Below are positions 24,811-33,373 of a stretch of DNA of 46,284 nt, one piece after another. This stretch comes from an uncultured bacterium. Lineage in GTDB: Bacteria > Vulcanimicrobiota > Xenobia > Xenobiales > Xenobiaceae. Position 1 is the first letter of the stretch; each line of letters begins with the position of its first letter. The notes beneath the pieces were generated by a model. The model saw only the letters and a list, made by a program, of their open reading frames with translations. It did no database searches and was not told the origin of the DNA. The DNA lies in the NCBI GenBank assembly GCA_934621605.1, contig CAKTUZ010000022.1:1-46284 (forward strand), read 5' to 3'. Made by a program: the position numbers and the translations under genes.

Positions 24811-25791
24811 CTAGTTATATTTTTTCGCAAACATTCCCAAAAAGCGTCCATCTCTAGATAAATTTTCATGATCAAAAAGTGGAATAGTATTGGAGAACTT
24901 CCTTAAAGCTATACTAGGAATTTGAGCTCCTTCGCCTATTAAACGTCGCTCTTCCTTGTCGTCTAGTAATGTACCGTCCGGCCCGTACTTAGCCCATTCA
25001 TCTTCATTCAAACTACGCATAACTTCAATGCGCTCTTCAACATTATGAATGCCTCGGTCCGCTAAGTTGGTATAAATTAATTTTTCCACTAAAGGAGTGC
25101 GGTCTTGTATAAAAGCCCTTACTTGACGCCGATCTATCTGGGGATGAATTTCAAAACAAATGTCTAGATGATGCATAGCAATACCTAAAAGACACGGCGG
25201 CTGAACCCCCATAGCGATTTTACGAAAACGCCAGCCCGGCCAAATATTAAACTGTTTATATATATCTCGCTCCTCTTCTTTTTCCATATGCCATTCAGCC
25301 AAAGGCACCCTATACAAAAGCCCAAAGCGAGCATAAATTTCTCTACGACCTCGGCAAGTTTCAGGCAAACCAACGGCAGCGAAATCACTGCCTCTGGGAG
25401 TATATCCCCATATAGTGGAAGGCACCATATGTTCCAAACAGTAACATATCATATGGACATCCATAGCCAAACTGCAACCTAGGCATACAAAAAAATTACT
25501 GCGACCATATTTTTCGTAGGTATTCCAACAATCATCAATAACCAAACGTCTAAATTCTTCTTTTATATGAGCATAATGATGGAACACACGCTCTGAACCT
25601 AATTTTTGGCGCAAATCACGCACATGTTTGAGTGGCCAAGACTTAAAAACGTGAGCTAAATCGTGCTGAGCTGTAACTAGATGAATTTGACCTTGAGAAT
25701 AAAATCTACCAAAAATAAAAGCCAATAAAGTAGAATCGAGACCGCCCGAATAGCCAACCGCAAAAGATTTTTGCCTTGCTTCTTGATCCAA
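24811..25791 (-). CDS. PP-loop ATP pyrophosphatase-like protein
   Basis: 326 residues starting at a TTG without a clear ribosome binding site; no ATG is available before the motif. The motif YSGGLDST (14-21) is the PP-loop used for substrate adenylation in N-type ATP pyrophosphatases (thiolases, amidotransferases). FFVCLGCS in the middle supplies a Cys pair that could bind metal or carry sulfur. The remainder does not match MnmA, QueC, TilS or NadE closely enough to name it. It is the first gene of the operon, 113 bases before paralogue B, and probably works with the radical SAM protein. Confidence 0.7.
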   Translation of the reverse strand: MDQEARQKSFAVGYSGGLDSTLLAFIFGRFYSQGQIHLVTAQHDLAHVFKSWPLKHVRDLRQKLGSERVFHHYAHIKEEFRRLVIDDCWNTYEKYGRSNFFVCLGCSLAMDVHMICYCLEHMVPSTIWGYTPRGSDFAAVGLPETCRGRREIYARFGLLYRVPLAEWHMEKEEERDIYKQFNIWPGWRFRKIAMGVQPPCLLGIAMHHLDICFEIHPQIDRRQVRAFIQDRTPLVEKLIYTNLADRGIHNVEERIEVMRSLNEDEWAKYGPDGTLLDDKEERRLIGEGAQIPSIALRKFSNTIPLFDHENLSRDGRFLGMFAKKYN

Positions 25792-25853
25792 AATATATAT
25801 GCCGCACTTTCCAAAGTTCAGAATACTAAGATACGACGCAAAAAAACGCCATT

Positions 25854-25913
25854 TTACAGAGACTTTCCCGCTTTCGCACCTCGACCCGGCCTCCCCTTTT
25901 TGACTTTCGCCAT
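25854..25913 (-). CDS. Possible 19-residue basic leader peptide
   Basis: The frame reads MAKVKKGRPGRGAKAGKSL and stops 62 bases before the PP-loop gene. It is strongly basic, with an AT-hook-like core GRP. It has no clear ribosome binding site, so it may be chance; if real it could be a leader peptide. Confidence 0.2.
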   Translation of the reverse strand: MAKVKKGRPGRGAKAGKSL

Positions 25914-25991
25914 AAAAGCATAATTCACAGACACGAACACAAAAAAATTGCTCTTAAAGGCTAAAACGTAAAGATCACGAAAAGAACCAGC

Positions 25992-26723
25992 ATGAGTAAA
26001 GCTAAAGTTTCATGGCAACCTTCCAGCAAACTGGAAATACGTTATACCAGCAATATCGGCGGAGATCTGAAAGCTCTGCCCTACTTGGCCACGATCATAA
26101 AACAGCAACGGGCCCAAGATCCCGATATGCTGCTCTTTGATACCGGCTCTTTCAGCGGCCCTGGTTGTCCCGGTCCCGACGCAGGAGAGCCACATGTCAA
26201 AGTGTATAACCATCTGCAATACACAGCCGTTGTACCGGGGCGAGCCGAAGCTATGGATACAAAAGCTCTCAAAAAAATGGCTCGTATGGCCGACTTTCCT
26301 TTTTTAGCTACAAACTGGCGCGGTATAGGCGAAGGTGATTATTTTGTCAATCGCCAGATAATTGAACGGGGAGAGGATAAAATCGTTATTTTGGGTATGG
26401 CCTGTCCAGAAACTCCCCAAGATACCGAATCGATATCGGCTATTCAAGCTTTAGACGAAGCTTTAAAAGATTTTGACCCTGCCGACACTATTGTAATTGT
26501 TCTTTCTCAATTAGATGGCAACCAAAACTTGGCTTTAGCTAAGCACGGCAAGTTTACTAAAGTTATTATCGGCGGCGTAACTATTGCCGGTTTGGATCAG
26601 ACCATGAGCGTGGGCAATTCTTTAATTGCTCCAGCTTCAGACGGCCCCAAGAGCTTGGGCAGCCTTACAGTCAATTTAAGCGGCAACTTAAAAGTCAACA
26701 AAGAAAAAGAGCCAGCTCAATAG
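25992..26723 (+). CDS. Degenerate 5'-nucleotidase/metallophosphatase-like protein
   Basis: 243 residues, no signal peptide. IRYTSNIGGDLKALPYLATIIKQQRAQDPDMLLFDTGSF follows the start of UshA-type metallophosphatases (HTNDxHG..GGxARxAT.I..lR...pn.LLLDaGD). However, the metal-binding residues are missing: HTND became YTSN, GD became GS, and the GNHEFD block is VPGRAEAMD. FPFLATNW and IVILGMACPET also match later blocks. Catalysis is therefore unlikely; a binding role is possible. It is divergent from the PP-loop gene and ends at a terminator. Confidence 0.6.
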   Translation: MSKAKVSWQPSSKLEIRYTSNIGGDLKALPYLATIIKQQRAQDPDMLLFDTGSFSGPGCPGPDAGEPHVKVYNHLQYTAVVPGRAEAMDTKALKKMARMADFPFLATNWRGIGEGDYFVNRQIIERGEDKIVILGMACPETPQDTESISAIQALDEALKDFDPADTIVIVLSQLDGNQNLALAKHGKFTKVIIGGVTIAGLDQTMSVGNSLIAPASDGPKSLGSLTVNLSGNLKVNKEKEPAQ

Positions 26724-26740
26724 TAGATTTCTACCCTTAA

Positions 26741-26793
26741 AAATAAAGCCCCTGCAGTTTTTTAGACAAAGCAACGGCAGGGGTTTTATTTTA
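26741..26793. terminator. Bidirectional terminator before galE
   Basis: Stem CCCCTGC (26749-26755) with GCAGGGG (26777-26783), flanked by AAATAAA and TTTTATTTT. Confidence 0.75.
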
Positions 26794-26803
26794 ATTTTAG
26801 GCG

Positions 26804-27790
26804 CTAATCTTCATAACCATGCGGATGAACTTTGCGCCATTGCCAAGCGGAATCGACAATAGCTTCTATAGAATCGTATTTAGGCTTCCAACCCAATTCG
26901 CGACGTATTTTTTCTGAGGAAGCAATTAAAAAATCCGGATCACCAGGACGACGCCCTTCCTCTTTAACGGTGAAATCTAAGCCAGTAACTTTATGCACAG
27001 CTTCAATCACTTGACGCACAGAAAAACCTTGACCGCTGCCCAAATTATAAACTAAATTACCACGCTCTTCCAAGGCTTCCAAAGCCAAAATATGAGCTTG
27101 AGCCAAATCTAAAATATGCACATAATCGCGTACACAAGTGCCGTCAGGAGTGTTATAATCGGCGCCGAAAATAGAAATATGGGAGCGCTGTCCCATGGCA
27201 GCTTGCAAAACCAAAGGAATTAAATGACTTTCGGGGTGGTGATCCTCACCGCGCTCGGGAGTATTGCCGGCTGCATTGAAATAGCGCAAGCGAGCGCTCT
27301 TTAAACCATGAATCTCTTCAAACCAGCGCAACATGCGCTCTACCATCAATTTTGATTCACCATAAGCATTAGTAGGATCGAGCTCTTGATCTTCGGTAAT
27401 TGGCACCTTTTTAGGATTGCCATAAACTGCAGCTGTAGAAGAAAAGACGATACGATCTACTTTAGCTTTTACCATAGCTCGCAAAACTGAAAGCGTGCCC
27501 ATAGTGTTATTAGCAAAAAAAGCACCAGGGTCGCGCATAGATTCGCCGACTTCAATAAAAGCAGCAAAATTGAGTACAGCTTTTACTCCATAGCGCACCA
27601 TAATATCTATTAAACGCTCAGTTTCTTCAATAGAACATTCTTCAACAAGACAATTTTTCGGCACTGCCGCTCTGTGACCGTGACAAAAATTATCCACCAC
27701 CACTACACGACGACCGGTTTTTAATATTTCATCACAAACGGTACTGCCAATATATCCAGCTCCACCAGTGACAAGAACAGTTTCCGACAT
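26804..27790 (-). CDS. galE: UDP-glucose 4-epimerase
   Basis: 328 residues of the short-chain dehydrogenase fold. GGAGYIGS (9-16) binds NAD. SSTAAVYG and YGESK give the catalytic Ser/Thr-Tyr-Lys set. RYFNAAG and RDYVHILDLA are family blocks. It interconverts UDP-glucose and UDP-galactose for cell-surface sugars or galactose use. It stands next to a DNA methyltransferase gene 36 bases upstream on the same strand, with no evident functional link. Confidence 0.93.
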   Translation of the reverse strand: MSETVLVTGGAGYIGSTVCDEILKTGRRVVVVDNFCHGHRAAVPKNCLVEECSIEETERLIDIMVRYGVKAVLNFAAFIEVGESMRDPGAFFANNTMGTLSVLRAMVKAKVDRIVFSSTAAVYGNPKKVPITEDQELDPTNAYGESKLMVERMLRWFEEIHGLKSARLRYFNAAGNTPERGEDHHPESHLIPLVLQAAMGQRSHISIFGADYNTPDGTCVRDYVHILDLAQAHILALEALEERGNLVYNLGSGQGFSVRQVIEAVHKVTGLDFTVKEEGRRPGDPDFLIASSEKIRRELGWKPKYDSIEAIVDSAWQWRKVHPHGYED

Positions 27791-27826
27791 ATTTATTTTC
27801 TCACTCTCCTCAAAAATTATGTCACG

Positions 27827-28768
27827 CTATTTTGTTTGCCCATTGATAGAATTTCTAGCCCAAAATACTCCGTCGACATATCCTTGAATTCTAGAATTAT
27901 ATTTGGCTTCTTCGAGACGTTCTTCTGCCCAAGCGCAATACTGAGGTTCTATTTCAACGCCCAAATAATGGCGCTGCAACTTTTTAGCAACCACACTGGT
28001 AGTGCCTGATCCTAAGAAAGGATCAAAAACGACATCACCTTCACAGGAGCTGGCTAGAATAAGTTTGGCTATCAATTTTTCCGATTTTTGTGTAGGATGA
28101 GCCGTATTTTCGGCCATTGACCAAAATGGAATAGTAATATCATCCCAAAAATTGGAAGGACAAGTATCGCGATAGTTGCCTTTATCGGTTTCGATCCAAT
28201 CTTTAGGCTTGCCATCTACTCTATAAGGTGCAATAACTTTTTTTCTAACTTTTACCGCTTCAAGGTTAAAGGTGTAATTGTCGCTTTTAGTAGCGAACCA
28301 AATATCTTCCAAGCCATTTTTCCAATTGGCTTTAGCCCCTCGCCCTTTCTCTCTTTGCCAAGTAATTCTATTTCTGACCTTAAAAAATTCGCCTAAAACC
28401 CGACCTATAATTAAACTACTCTCCCAATCACAGCAAACATAGATAGAGCCAGTCTCTTTGAGCAAAGGTTGCACAGCGTTAAGCCATTGGCGTGTATATT
28501 CTTCATATTCATTATCTTTTTTCTTGGAAAAAACGGTACCATTAAAAGATTTAGTCAGATTATAAGGAGGATCGGCAATAATCAAATCGGCACTGCTACT
28601 GGGCAAATATTTACTAACTTCCCAAAAATCACCATTTATCGTTTTGTCAAGAAGACAGTTTAAATCTCGCTGTGGCTGAGTAAGTTGCACACAGCGTTCC
28701 AAAAACTCACTGCATTCATATAACGGATGATTGATCGTTTTATTCCGAACTGTCTTCGACGGTAACAT
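27827..28768 (-). CDS. Orphan DNA methyltransferase (beta class, DPPY type)
   Basis: 313 residues; GGGAG lies 6 bases before the ATG. The catalytic motif DPPYN (66-70) comes before the SAM-binding motif FDPFLGSGTT (248-257), the order of beta-class amino-methyltransferases; DPPY favours adenine-N6, although cytosine-N4 cannot be excluded. HPTQKSEKLI before motif I is also typical. There is no restriction endonuclease next to it, so it is either a regulatory orphan or the rest of a lost system. Target sequence unknown. Confidence 0.88.
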   Translation of the reverse strand: MLPSKTVRNKTINHPLYECSEFLERCVQLTQPQRDLNCLLDKTINGDFWEVSKYLPSSSADLIIADPPYNLTKSFNGTVFSKKKDNEYEEYTRQWLNAVQPLLKETGSIYVCCDWESSLIIGRVLGEFFKVRNRITWQREKGRGAKANWKNGLEDIWFATKSDNYTFNLEAVKVRKKVIAPYRVDGKPKDWIETDKGNYRDTCPSNFWDDITIPFWSMAENTAHPTQKSEKLIAKLILASSCEGDVVFDPFLGSGTTSVVAKKLQRHYLGVEIEPQYCAWAEERLEEAKYNSRIQGYVDGVFWARNSINGQTK

Positions 28769-28935
28769 ACATTTCTCCCAAATTTGTTCTCGCCTATATT
28801 TTAGACAAAGTTGTTTTTCCTTCCAGCTCGTTTTTCTTCGTCCCTCTTCCGCCCGTTTTGACTAATTATCCCAAAGTATGTTTGCCTCAGGTTGCAAACA
28901 GGAAAAGCCATTCAGCCGTGGCAAATTGATAAGGT

Positions 28936-31146
28936 ATGTTTAAGCGTAATTTTAATTTTTTACTTCTAGCTTTAGCCCTAAGCGCTCCCTTAGCTCTTAG
29001 GGTTTCTCTTCCCGCTCATGCCGAGCCTTCTCAGCAACCAGCAGCAGTTGCTTCAATTGCACAGGATTCGGTTGTACCTACTTCAAATGTTACCGCTGAG
29101 CGCACCGATTTTACAGAAACTATTCACGGCGTAAAAGTGGCCGATCCTTATCGATGGATGGAAAATATCGACAGCGCTCAAACTCGCGCTTGGATCGAAG
29201 CTCAACGCCATAAAACCAACGCTTACATAAGTCAAGTACCCAACCGCCAAGCTATCCGTCACCATTTGGAAAAATTGCAAAATTATCCCCGCTTTGGCGC
29301 TCCTACTTATGAAGCTGGCAAATACTTCTATTATTACAATAGCGGCTTGCAAAATCAAAGCGTACTTTACATGAGCGATTCCGCCGATAGTTTGGGTAAA
29401 CCGATACTCGATCCCAACACCTTTTCCCAAGAAGGAGTCTCCGCTTTAACTGATGCCGTACCCAGTCCCGATGGCAAGTTTTTAGCTTTTGCTATTGCCA
29501 AATCAGGCTCAGACTGGAACCAAATTCAAGTACTCGATTTAACTACAGGCAAAATTACCGCCGACTTAGTAAAGTGGGTAAAATTCTCCACCATTGTTTG
29601 GGATGGAAATAGCAGCGGCTTTTATTACAGTCGCTACCCGGAACCGGCTCAAGACTCCAACGCTTTAGCCGGCGAAAATAAATATCACTCGCTCTATTTC
29701 CACAAAGTCGGCCAAACGCAGGCTCAAGATCAGCTTGTCTATAGCAATCCACAAAATCCTGACGTATCAGTTTACGGAAGCGCCAGCGAAGATCATAAAT
29801 GGCTTTGTATAGAAGTTTCTCACTCCCAAAATGATAATGTGGCTGTTTTGGTTAAAGATATGACCGATCCCCAAAGTCACTTTATTACTTTACCCAACGC
29901 TTTCCAAGCCAAATTTTCTATTGTAGGTATAAAGGACGACACTCTTTACGCCTTTACAGACATGAAAGCTTCCAACGGCCGCATTGTAAGCGTCAAATTA
30001 ACTAACAACATAATTGACGCTCCTTGGAAAGAAGTAATTCCCCAAACTAAAGAATCTATCAATAGCGTTTCTTTGGTAGGCAACCATCTTTTCGTCAACT
30101 ATTTACATGACGCTTCCAGCCGAGTATCTGAATATAATTTAGACGGTCAATTTATTAGGCAGGTAAAATTGCCAGGTATTGGCAGTGCCTCAGCTTTTCA
30201 TGGCAAGCAAAATAGCCAGACGGCTTACTACTCTTATACTAGCTTTAATACGCCCTCTATTATTTATGCCTATGACATAGCTAGTGGCAAAAGTTCAGTT
30301 TGGCATCAGCCAAAACTTAGCTTTAACCCTAACGATTTTGTCACTAAGCAAGTATTTGTAGAAAGTAGCGACGGAGCTAAAGTTCCCTTATTTATCAGTC
30401 ATCGCAAAGACTTAAAAATAAAGGGCGACGTACCTACCTTGCTTTATGGTTACGGCGGTTTTGCTATCGATATGACGCCAGGTTTCTCTACTCGCACTAT
30501 GACTTGGATGCAAATGGGAGGAATTTATGCTCAGGCTAGTTTGCGCGGAGGCAACGAATACGGAGAAGCCTGGCATGTAGCTGGCACCAAAACTCAAAAG
30601 CAACATACTTTTGACGATTTCATCAATTGCGCTCAATATCTTATCGATAATAAATATACCAATAGCGAGCGCTTGGCTATCAATGGCGGCAGTAACGGCG
30701 GACTCTTAGTAGGTGCTTGCTTGAACCAGCGACCAGATTTATTTGGCGCAGCTGTACCCCAAGTAGGCGTTATGGATATGTTGCGCTTCCATAAATTTAC
30801 TATAGGCCGCTATTGGACTGGCGATTATGGCGACGTCAATAAGCCTAAAGAATTTGAAGTTCTCTATAAAATTTCACCTTATCACAATGTGAAAGAGGGC
30901 ACTGCTTATCCGGCCACTTTAGTAACTACAGGAGATCATGACGATCGCGTTTATCCGGCTCACAGCTTCAAATATGCAGCCGCTTTGCAACATGCTCAAG
31001 CTGGAAAAGCCCCGATCTTGATTCGCATAGATTCTAAAGCCGGCCATGGCGCTGGCAAGCCTATTTCTAAGCGTTTAGACGAAAGCGCCGATATTCTCTC
31101 TTTTATTGCTCAAGCTTTGGGTATGAAAAAGATTGACTTAAAATAG
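28936..31146 (+). CDS. Secreted prolyl oligopeptidase (family S9A)
   Basis: 736 residues. A signal peptide (1-30, ending AHA) exports it. Residues 45 to about 450 hold the seven-bladed propeller, starting with DPYRWMEN, a family hallmark. The C-terminal alpha/beta-hydrolase domain has the nucleophile Ser586 (NGGSNGG), acid Asp669/670 (GDHDDRV) and His704 (AGHGAG). It cleaves short proline-containing peptides, here in the periplasm or outside, suggesting peptide scavenging. Its own terminator follows. The ribosome binding site (AAGG) is very close to the ATG. Confidence 0.93.
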   Translation: MFKRNFNFLLLALALSAPLALRVSLPAHAEPSQQPAAVASIAQDSVVPTSNVTAERTDFTETIHGVKVADPYRWMENIDSAQTRAWIEAQRHKTNAYISQVPNRQAIRHHLEKLQNYPRFGAPTYEAGKYFYYYNSGLQNQSVLYMSDSADSLGKPILDPNTFSQEGVSALTDAVPSPDGKFLAFAIAKSGSDWNQIQVLDLTTGKITADLVKWVKFSTIVWDGNSSGFYYSRYPEPAQDSNALAGENKYHSLYFHKVGQTQAQDQLVYSNPQNPDVSVYGSASEDHKWLCIEVSHSQNDNVAVLVKDMTDPQSHFITLPNAFQAKFSIVGIKDDTLYAFTDMKASNGRIVSVKLTNNIIDAPWKEVIPQTKESINSVSLVGNHLFVNYLHDASSRVSEYNLDGQFIRQVKLPGIGSASAFHGKQNSQTAYYSYTSFNTPSIIYAYDIASGKSSVWHQPKLSFNPNDFVTKQVFVESSDGAKVPLFISHRKDLKIKGDVPTLLYGYGGFAIDMTPGFSTRTMTWMQMGGIYAQASLRGGNEYGEAWHVAGTKTQKQHTFDDFINCAQYLIDNKYTNSERLAINGGSNGGLLVGACLNQRPDLFGAAVPQVGVMDMLRFHKFTIGRYWTGDYGDVNKPKEFEVLYKISPYHNVKEGTAYPATLVTTGDHDDRVYPAHSFKYAAALQHAQAGKAPILIRIDSKAGHGAGKPISKRLDESADILSFIAQALGMKKIDLK

Positions 31147-31174
31147 GCTCTTAGTTGCTTAGGCATTAGACAGT

Positions 31175-31221
31175 AAGCCGACTGTAATTTGAAACTTTCA
31201 CAATTTTCAGTCGGCTTTTAC
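31175..31221 (+). terminator. Terminator after the prolyl oligopeptidase gene
   Basis: Stem AAGCCGACTG (31175-31184) with CAGTCGGCTT (31208-31217), then TTTTA. It ends about 15 bases before the next start codon, so it may also shape the leader of that gene. Confidence 0.7.
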
Positions 31222-31234
31222 CATACTAAAAAAT

Positions 31235-31774
31235 ATGAAAAAGCATTTTACGACGGAAAATCTGGCTCTTATGGCTCTTTTTGTGGCTATAGGTCTGGTA
31301 TTGCCTTTTCTAACAGGTCAAATTCCGCAAATAGGCATAATGCTTTCTCCTTTGCATTACCCTGTCTTTTTGTGTGCTTTTATTTGTGGTAAACGCAAAG
31401 GCGCTCTGATAGGTTTTATTTTACCTCTGCTACGCGGCCTGTTTTTCGGTATGCCGCCTTTATACCCTATGGGGTTGGCCATAGCAGTCGAGCTGGCTAC
31501 TTACGGCTTTTTAGCTGGTTTTATATTTGAAAAATCACCTTGGAATTGCTTAATCGCTTTATATAAAGCTCTGATAATAGCTATAGTTGGCGGTCGGTTA
31601 GTTTGGGGTCTTGCTATGCTGGCTTTGTTAGCTCTAACCGGTCAACCTTTTACATGGACAGCTTTTGTGAGTGGGGCTATCATCAGCACTATTCCGGGTA
31701 CACTTTTGCAATTGATCGTCATTCCGGCTTTGGTATTGGCTCTAGATAAAGCTAAATTGCCCAAATTCAAATAG
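31235..31774 (+). CDS. ECF transporter S component
   Basis: 179 residues with about five to six membrane helices. SPLHYPVFLCAFICGKRKGALIGFILPLLRGLFFGMPPLYP is the conserved first half of small ECF substrate-binding subunits; AIAVELATYGFLAGFIF continues it. S components capture vitamins or similar compounds and join shared energy-coupling proteins, which are not in this window. The specific substrate is not clear. No strong ribosome binding site is present; a hairpin ends just upstream and a terminator follows. Confidence 0.8.
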   Translation: MKKHFTTENLALMALFVAIGLVLPFLTGQIPQIGIMLSPLHYPVFLCAFICGKRKGALIGFILPLLRGLFFGMPPLYPMGLAIAVELATYGFLAGFIFEKSPWNCLIALYKALIIAIVGGRLVWGLAMLALLALTGQPFTWTAFVSGAIISTIPGTLLQLIVIPALVLALDKAKLPKFK

Positions 31775-31798
31775 AATCTTTCATAGCCCCCTAAAACA

Positions 31799-31846
31799 GA
31801 AAAGACGCTCCACAGCGCTATCGCCGCTGCGAAACGTCTTTTTTAC
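31799..31846. terminator. Bidirectional terminator between ECF S gene and miaB
   Basis: AAAAGACG pairs with CGTCTTTT, with an inner CAGCG/CGCTG stem, followed by T-run. Confidence 0.75.
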
Positions 31847-31866
31847 CTTGACGAGAATGGCTTTTA

Positions 31867-33363
31867 CTAAATTAGGCTGCCAATAAAGCCCCACATATAA
31901 GATTCTTCTAAGCGAACTTTAACCAATTGGCCGGTAATATCTTCTTGACTGTCGACATGAACCAACCAATGCTGAGGAGAACGACCAGTATAACGATTGG
32001 CATTTTTCTTGCTGGGCCCTTCGATAAGCACTTCAACTTCCTTACCGACTCTGGATTTATTAAGTTCTTCAGAAATTTCGTTTTGCACATCAATAAGCTT
32101 ATGCAATCTATCCATACGAATATCTTCAGGTACACGATTGGCGAACTCACTGCCGGGAGTACCGGGACGCTCGGAATAAGCAAACATAAAAGCAGAATCG
32201 AATTTGGCAGCTCTAACCACATCCAAAGTATGTTGGAATTCTTCCTCAGTTTCATCAGCAAAGCCAACGATAATATCAGTAGTAATACATAAACCGGGAA
32301 TAGCCTTGCGCATACGCTCCACTAAATCCAAGAATTTCTGACCATTATAACGACGGTGCATAACTTCCAAAATACGATCATCGCCACTTTGCAAAGGCAA
32401 ATGAACATGCGGACAAACATTAGCATTAGCAGCCATAGCCTCAATGGCAGCTTGAGTAAAATAAGCCGGGTGGGGCGAAGTAAAACGCAAACGGAAGCTT
32501 CCCACTTTCTCGGGAGTAAGCTCTTTGAGCAACTGAGCAAAGCCTTCTTCTATGCGTAAATCACGTCCATAGTCATTTACGTTTTGGCCAAGCAAAGTTA
32601 TATCTTTGAAACCGCCTTTAACTAAACGACTAACTTCGGTAATCACATCTTGGATAGGACGACTCTGCAGCGGGCCGCGCACATGAGGAACGATACAATA
32701 AGTGCACCACTGGTTGCAACCAACAGATATAGGCGTCATGGCTATAAATGTACTGGAAGGACAAGCTTTTAAAGCCAAATGGTTGCCTTTTTTCTCTACC
32801 TTAACTAAGCCAGAGCCAAGCTCTTTCTTAGCTTGTCGGAAATTGCGATTAGCTTGGGCCGAAGTTTTGGCTTTGGCCTTCAGATCGGCTAAAGCACGAC
32901 GATTAGCCAAAATAACATCAACATATTCAGGCAAGCGTTTAACTTGATGGGTACCCAACACTATATCAATTTGAGGGAAACGCTCTACTAAAGCTTGCTT
33001 GTCCTTCTGGGCCAAACAACCGGCAATAACCAACATAAAGTTGGGATTATTCTCCTTGAGCACTTTGAAATCGCCCATACGACCATATACTTTTTGATCG
33101 GCGTTATCGCGAATGCAACAAGTATTAAAAACAACAATATCAGCTTGGCTCTCTTCGGCAGCTTGGTGACAGCCTCGCTCCTCTAACAAAGCGCCAATAA
33201 TTTCCGAATCATATACATTCATCTGGCAACCGTAAGTTTGAATAAAATAACTGGTCGGCCAGTGCAACTGAGCTTCTTCTGCAGCGCAACAAGTTCCGCC
33301 AATAACTTTCGAGCCGTTTTGTCCCTCAGAACCATAATCAGTGCAGTTACATTTATGTTCCAT
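31867..33363 (-). CDS. miaB: tRNA-2-methylthio-N6-dimethylallyladenosine synthase MiaB
   Basis: 498 residues from the ATG at 33363 (GAAGG 7 bases upstream); the longer frame overlaps the previous gene. The N-terminal UPF0004 domain has Cys46 (YGCQMN), Cys82 (NTCC) and Cys116 (AGCLAQ). The radical SAM motif is Cys216, 220 and 223 (GCNQWCTYC). A C-terminal TRAM domain ends the protein. It methylthiolates A37 of tRNA. Unusual: a 35-residue N-terminal extension with four extra Cys (KCNC, TCC), and a longer than usual Lys/Ala-rich insert (150-205) before the radical SAM core. It follows the S41 protease gene by 10 bases. Confidence 0.93.
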   Translation of the reverse strand: MEHKCNCTDYGSEGQNGSKVIGGTCCAAEEAQLHWPTSYFIQTYGCQMNVYDSEIIGALLEERGCHQAAEESQADIVVFNTCCIRDNADQKVYGRMGDFKVLKENNPNFMLVIAGCLAQKDKQALVERFPQIDIVLGTHQVKRLPEYVDVILANRRALADLKAKAKTSAQANRNFRQAKKELGSGLVKVEKKGNHLALKACPSSTFIAMTPISVGCNQWCTYCIVPHVRGPLQSRPIQDVITEVSRLVKGGFKDITLLGQNVNDYGRDLRIEEGFAQLLKELTPEKVGSFRLRFTSPHPAYFTQAAIEAMAANANVCPHVHLPLQSGDDRILEVMHRRYNGQKFLDLVERMRKAIPGLCITTDIIVGFADETEEEFQHTLDVVRAAKFDSAFMFAYSERPGTPGSEFANRVPEDIRMDRLHKLIDVQNEISEELNKSRVGKEVEVLIEGPSKKNANRYTGRSPQHWLVHVDSQEDITGQLVKVRLEESYMWGFIGSLI

Positions 33364-33373
33364 TTCCTTACCT

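Noticed and set aside
31147..31234. Riboswitch before the ECF S component
   Set aside because: Only a terminator hairpin belonging to the upstream gene is seen; the space is too short for a known vitamin riboswitch.
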